DNA from: TMED27 sp050633165 | GTDB taxonomy: Bacteria; Pseudomonadota; Alphaproteobacteria; Micavibrionales; Micavibrionaceae | Direction of reading: 5' to 3' | DNA: 45,203 nucleotides | Assembly: GCA_050633165.1 (NCBI GenBank) | Contig: JBOEFZ010000064.1 | Span: forward strand, 1 to 45,203 | Shown: in pieces, positions 42,681 to 45,203 of the stretch | Position numbering within the stretch: the first letter of the stretch is position 1 | Layout of the letters: the number at the start of each line of letters is the position of its first letter | Notes under the pieces: model-generated | Told to the model about the DNA's origin: nothing | Databases searched by the model: none | The model's input: the letters and a program-made list of their open reading frames with translations, nothing else | Program-made: the position numbers and the translations under genes

Positions 42681-42709
42681 AATAAAGCCGCTTTCGCACA
42701 GGAATGCAA
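42681..42709 (-). promoter_or_regulatory. Probable promoter of the GSII gene
   Basis: On the minus strand TTGCAT (42709-42704), 17 bases, then TTTATT (42686-42681) lie about 50 bases before the ATG. No sigma-54 type GG-N10-GC pair was found here, although nitrogen control would have made one plausible. Confidence 0.45.
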
Positions 42710-42837
42710 GAGAATTGTGATTTTTGTATATACCCCATGCAAAAACCGCATAACCAAATACCGTAACACGCATACAAGACCGCACAGCGCAATAGCCTTG
42801 CAATTGCGTTAGGTTGGCTTTTCAAAAGAAGAAAGAA

Positions 42838-43341
42838 ATGGCGCGCTCAACCGGAGCAACATCGAACTCTGGGACGCACGAAAGTATAGCAAACTGCTTT
42901 GACGCCGCAAACGGAAAACAGGGGGCGAACGCATCCGAGCCGTCGCGAAACTCTTCGGGCTCTGACGTATACACGTTACACCAGTCACAACCATCGATTT
43001 CTAGCGCGGCTCAGAAAAACACTCCATCAACCCCAACCGCGCAGACAACGCCCGTTGCAAAAACAGTGATCGGACAACGGAGTTATAGAGGCCTTCACGG
43101 ATCTAGAGCTCGCATCAATGAGCAGCGCGCCATTCTAGATGTGGCCTATACTAGGAGCGGTTTTTACAATTTTGGCACTACTGCCACGAAGGGAGAGGCA
43201 AACGATATGGGGAAAGCTTTTGTCGGGCCAGGTGCTACGGTAAAAAGAAATGGCAAGGAATACATTAGTTCCGATGGTTTGAGACGTTCTAGACCGTCTG
43301 GCGACTGGCAGTCGAATGGCCATTTGGATATTGCTTTTTAG
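42838..43341 (+). CDS. Putative toxin with polymorphic-toxin-like C-terminal domain
   Basis: The first ~85 of 167 residues are low-complexity (Ser, Thr, Asn, Gln, Pro) with no signal peptide. From about residue 95 the sequence becomes ordered: FGTTATKGEANDMGKAFVGP, then KEYISSDGLRRSRP and SGDWQSNGHLDIAF. The 'MGxxxVGP ... SxDGLRxxRP' pattern resembles, from memory, C-terminal toxin domains of Rhs and haemagglutinin-type proteins, but the activity is unknown. Next is a small gene resembling an immunity protein. I chose ATG 42838; TTG 42814 is possible. There is no upstream Rhs or VgrG-like delivery region, so this may be a detached module. Confidence 0.5.
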   Translation: MARSTGATSNSGTHESIANCFDAANGKQGANASEPSRNSSGSDVYTLHQSQPSISSAAQKNTPSTPTAQTTPVAKTVIGQRSYRGLHGSRARINEQRAILDVAYTRSGFYNFGTTATKGEANDMGKAFVGPGATVKRNGKEYISSDGLRRSRPSGDWQSNGHLDIAF

Positions 43342-43365
43342 TCCAATTACAAGCTAAATAAATAA

Positions 43366-43749
43366 ATGGTAAGACCTTATATTGAAATATTTGAAAGTAG
43401 TTACGATGCTTACGACGCACAACACTTTACGGCTCAACCCGGCGAAGCATTCATTTTTCCGGTATCTGTATCGTTCCGCCTTGGAGGAACTACTTTTTTT
43501 GAGAATATAGAAATGCTTTTCTTGTCACCAGAAGCATTTCTAAGCGAGTCCATACGTTCGCGTAAGTTTCTCAGAGGCTGCCTATTATTTCCGAACGGCT
43601 ATAATTATGAAATGGCTAGGTCCCTGCTGGAAGATATCTGCGAGCTTTCGACTGGAGACGATATTAGCGACGTTGTTAGTAACCTTAGGGTTTTTGGCGT
43701 ATCGGACTACGAGCACCCAAAGTGGGGCGTTCTGAACTATTACTCTTGA
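43366..43749 (+). CDS. Putative immunity protein (Imm8-like)
   Basis: This is a 127-aa acidic cytosolic protein. The C-terminal half, RGCLLFPNGYNYEMARSLLE then SDVVSNLRVFGVSDYE, resembles the 'R-x-L-(I/L)-x-P ... I/L-E-x-x-C-x-G-x-(T/S)' and final 'W/V-x-x-E-D-Y' layout of the Imm8 family as I remember it. It lies 24 bases after the putative toxin on the same strand, the standard place for an immunity gene. Without a profile search the family name is tentative. No Shine-Dalgarno is visible for either gene. Confidence 0.45.
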   Translation: MVRPYIEIFESSYDAYDAQHFTAQPGEAFIFPVSVSFRLGGTTFFENIEMLFLSPEAFLSESIRSRKFLRGCLLFPNGYNYEMARSLLEDICELSTGDDISDVVSNLRVFGVSDYEHPKWGVLNYYS

Positions 43750-44246
43750 TATTTTGTGAATGGAAGATAGAAACGGATCGTCGGTTCACCAAATTCTGAG
43801 CAGATGTTGAACAGGGTTTCTAAGCGGATGATTATTGAGCACAAATAGTTGCGCCATTTGCTTTAAGTATACATCAAAAATTGTTGTGGGCAGGGAGGAT
43901 GCAACGGAGGGCGGCACGCCTTCCTTGCCGAGGACGGCGGAGCCGCCCGCAGCCAAGATGCGCTGTAGCACAGCGCACATCTTGCGTGTTCTCTTATTTT
44001 CGTGGGGGTTCTTCGCTGGTTCTGTGTTACATTAAAGGGAATGTACTACACGGTGGGCGCTGAACGTGTTTCCCGGCAAATATCTCTACCGCTATATGCA
44101 TCACATTGGTTCGCTGAACATGAAGAAAGCTGTGCTTCGCATCGCCTTCAAAGCCCCACTTTCCTATGATCGGGAAAGTGGATTTCGAACCCCGCAAGTA
44201 TCTGTAATATATGACTTTTTGGGCAGAATTTCGCAAAAATGTGAAA
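43750..44246. other. Non-coding stretch with two strong adjacent hairpins and a third
   Basis: There is no convincing gene in these ~500 bases. Hairpin 1 (43909-43948): GGGCGGC/GCCGCCC outside, CGCC/GGCG and TCCT/AGGA inside, loop TGCCG. Hairpin 2 (43954-43984): CAAGATG/CATCTTG outside, CGCTGT/ACAGCG inside, loop agc. A third stem, CCACTTTCC/GGAAAGTGG, lies at 44156-44181. The first two could be a repeat element, a structured RNA or a terminator for the immunity gene; no long T-tract follows. Confidence 0.5.
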
Positions 44247-44323
44247 TGGCGCGCTTGGGAAGATTCGAACTCCCGACCCCTTGATTCGTAGTCAAGTACT
44301 CTATCCAGCTGAGCTACAAGCGC
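44247..44323 (-). tRNA. tRNA-Arg (anticodon ACG)
   Basis: On the minus strand the acceptor stem GCGCTTG pairs with CAAGCGC, followed by G and an encoded CCA. The D-arm TAGCTCAGCTGGATAGAG, the anticodon stem-loop CTTGA-CTACGAA-TCAAG with anticodon ACG, and the T-arm GGGAGTTCGAATCTTCCC are all present. The length is 77 bases including CCA. The A of the anticodon would be edited to inosine by TadA, so it reads CGU, CGC and CGA. Confidence 0.97.
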
Positions 44324-44347
44324 GCAAGATTGCTGAAATCGATGCGG

Positions 44348-44376
44348 AAGATATGCCAAAAAAAAGAACAATGCAA
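44348..44376 (-). promoter_or_regulatory. Promoter of tRNA-Arg
   Basis: On the minus strand TTGCAT (44376-44371), 17 bases, then TATCTT (44353-44348) lie about 20 bases before the mature 5' end, a normal distance for a tRNA promoter. Confidence 0.55.
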
Positions 44377-44560
44377 GCATCTTCGCGCATATTTATCAGA
44401 TTAAATACTGTTGGGTATAACTCCATGTGGTTTCGCTTGACAGTTCAGGGGTTTAACGCGATGCTGTAATTGGTATTTTGTATTTGCATCCTGTTGCAAG
44501 TTTATTTACACCTTATGCAATTCTGCTATTTTACATGTTTGAGACATATAAAGATTTACT

Positions 44561-45203
44561 ATGATATTTTATTCCGCGCGTCGCTTTGAAAAAAAACTGG
44601 TTCTTTGCACTGCCCTTGCGGCACTTACATTTGGTGCGCAGCATGTAGAGGCCTCACAATCCCTCATTATCACCAGCGCGCCCATCCCAGAAACCTTAAA
44701 AGAATCAGTTTACACGCGCCCTGTTGAAGTGCGTGAGATTACCGCGAAAGAGGTTCAAGGTGACGTTTTCATTGGCCGCAGCGATAGCATTGTTACAGGA
44801 CGCGTCACGGAATTAGAGGCCGAACTTGGCCGTATTCAAGGTGTGACAGAAACCATCGCCCGGCGGATTGAAGGCGTACAGGCCGACCATGACGCCCGTA
44901 TCGCGGATTATTACGCGAATGTTGCGAGCATTAACACGCAATTGCAGAGCGGCACGACACCGGGCAATCCACGCCTTGTGGCAAAATTGAGTCAGGCAGA
45001 ATCACAGGTTGAGGCGCTAAACAACAATTTAGGCGACCTCAGCACGCTTTCCCTCGAGGTTTCGGAGATTGCTTCGCAAGCTTCCTACCTGCTTGAATCC
45101 TCCCATGCGGCGTTTGGACTTTCCGGTGCTATTGAGGAGGATCACATCCGCCTTGCGAAGCTTGAAGACACAACGCACAACACCGCCGTTTTGATCGAGC
45201 GTG
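44561..45203 (+). CDS. Secreted coiled-coil protein, 3' end cut off
   Basis: ATG 44561 opens a frame that stays open to the window edge (214 codons). The N-terminus has a signal peptide (RRFEKKLVLCTALAALTFG, cleavage after VEA near residue 31). Residues ~75-120 (VTGRVTELEAELGRIQGVTE) and ~140-200 (KLSQAESQVEALNNNLGDLS) have heptad character and suggest a periplasmic coiled coil, possibly the front part of an OmpA-like or envelope-linked protein. The family is not identified. There is no strong ribosome-binding site. Confidence 0.65.
   Translation, partial: MIFYSARRFEKKLVLCTALAALTFGAQHVEASQSLIITSAPIPETLKESVYTRPVEVREITAKEVQGDVFIGRSDSIVTGRVTELEAELGRIQGVTETIARRIEGVQADHDARIADYYANVASINTQLQSGTTPGNPRLVAKLSQAESQVEALNNNLGDLSTLSLEVSEIASQASYLLESSHAAFGLSGAIEEDHIRLAKLEDTTHNTAVLIER

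Noticed and set aside
42690..42760. Sigma-54 (NtrC-type) promoter for the GSII gene
   Set aside because: No GG-N10-GC pair is present; CAC...TTGC occurs but without the GG element at the right distance.
43786..43980. 64-aa minus-strand ORF downstream of the immunity gene
   Set aside because: It overlaps the two hairpins, has no ribosome-binding site and no protein-like pattern.
44181..44200. T-arm-like sequence GGGGTTCGAAATCC (minus strand) suggesting a second tRNA
   Set aside because: No matching anticodon arm, D-arm or acceptor stem surrounds it; at most a decayed remnant.
44027..44380. 117-aa minus-strand ORF across the tRNA gene
   Set aside because: Its middle is a translation of tRNA-Arg, a well-known kind of false ORF.

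Overview
The window looks like the chromosome of an alphaproteobacterium. The main evidence is the gene order dapF–mtaB–ftsY on one strand and ffh–rpsP–rimM–trmD–rplS–leuC–leuD–leuB on the other, a DUF2336-type protein, and S16 and L19 proteins with long Ala/Glu/Lys-rich tails. A complete type IV pilus/MSHA-like cluster is uncommon in that class. It would fit a Micavibrio-like lineage, but that placement is a guess from context and not something the sequence proves.

Region 1 (1–9.4 kb) holds unrelated single genes: the end of a metallophosphoesterase, a nucleoside hydrolase with its own promoter, a lipoprotein M48 protease divergent from a secreted nuclease-fold protein, a proline iminopeptidase, phosphoglycerate kinase, a DUF2336 protein, a small hypothetical protein and AMP nucleosidase.

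Region 2 (9.5–24.5 kb) is the conserved core block: both SRP GTPases (ftsY, ffh), tRNA modification (mtaB, trmD), ribosomal proteins S16 and L19, rimM, dapF (lysine/peptidoglycan) and leuCDB (leucine). It is broken by extra genes: an M20 amidohydrolase between mtaB and dapF, a 105-aa membrane protein between ffh and rpsP, a 236-aa acidic protein between rplS and leuC, and a small secreted protein plus an HD-GYP-like protein between leuC and leuD. Regions 1 and 2 are littered with intergenic inverted repeats. Five are two-hairpin elements bounded by GTCAT and ATGAC whose stems differ completely from copy to copy. Others belong to ACCAC...GTGGT hairpin families. A short GGTGACGG-type repeat sits in frame inside both dapF and trmD.

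Region 3 (24.5–41.4 kb) is one 15-gene, minus-strand pilus cluster. From its 5' end it encodes a GspE/PilB ATPase, a PilC/GspF platform protein, a PilM–PilN-like fusion, a PilO-like and an MshK-like protein, an ABC ATPase, a TPR protein, prepilin peptidase, PilT and PilU retraction ATPases, a lipoprotein secretin, an ABC permease, another membrane-anchored helical protein, a membrane-bound 7TM AraC regulator and one prepilin. Tight overlaps suggest co-transcription. The prepilin has its own promoter, overlapped by an inverted repeat. None of the repeat families seen in regions 1 and 2 was found here.

Region 4 (41.5–45.2 kb) carries a eukaryotic-type glutamine synthetase (GSII), a probable toxin–immunity pair, a non-coding stretch with strong hairpins, tRNA-Arg(ACG) and the start of a secreted coiled-coil protein cut by the window edge.
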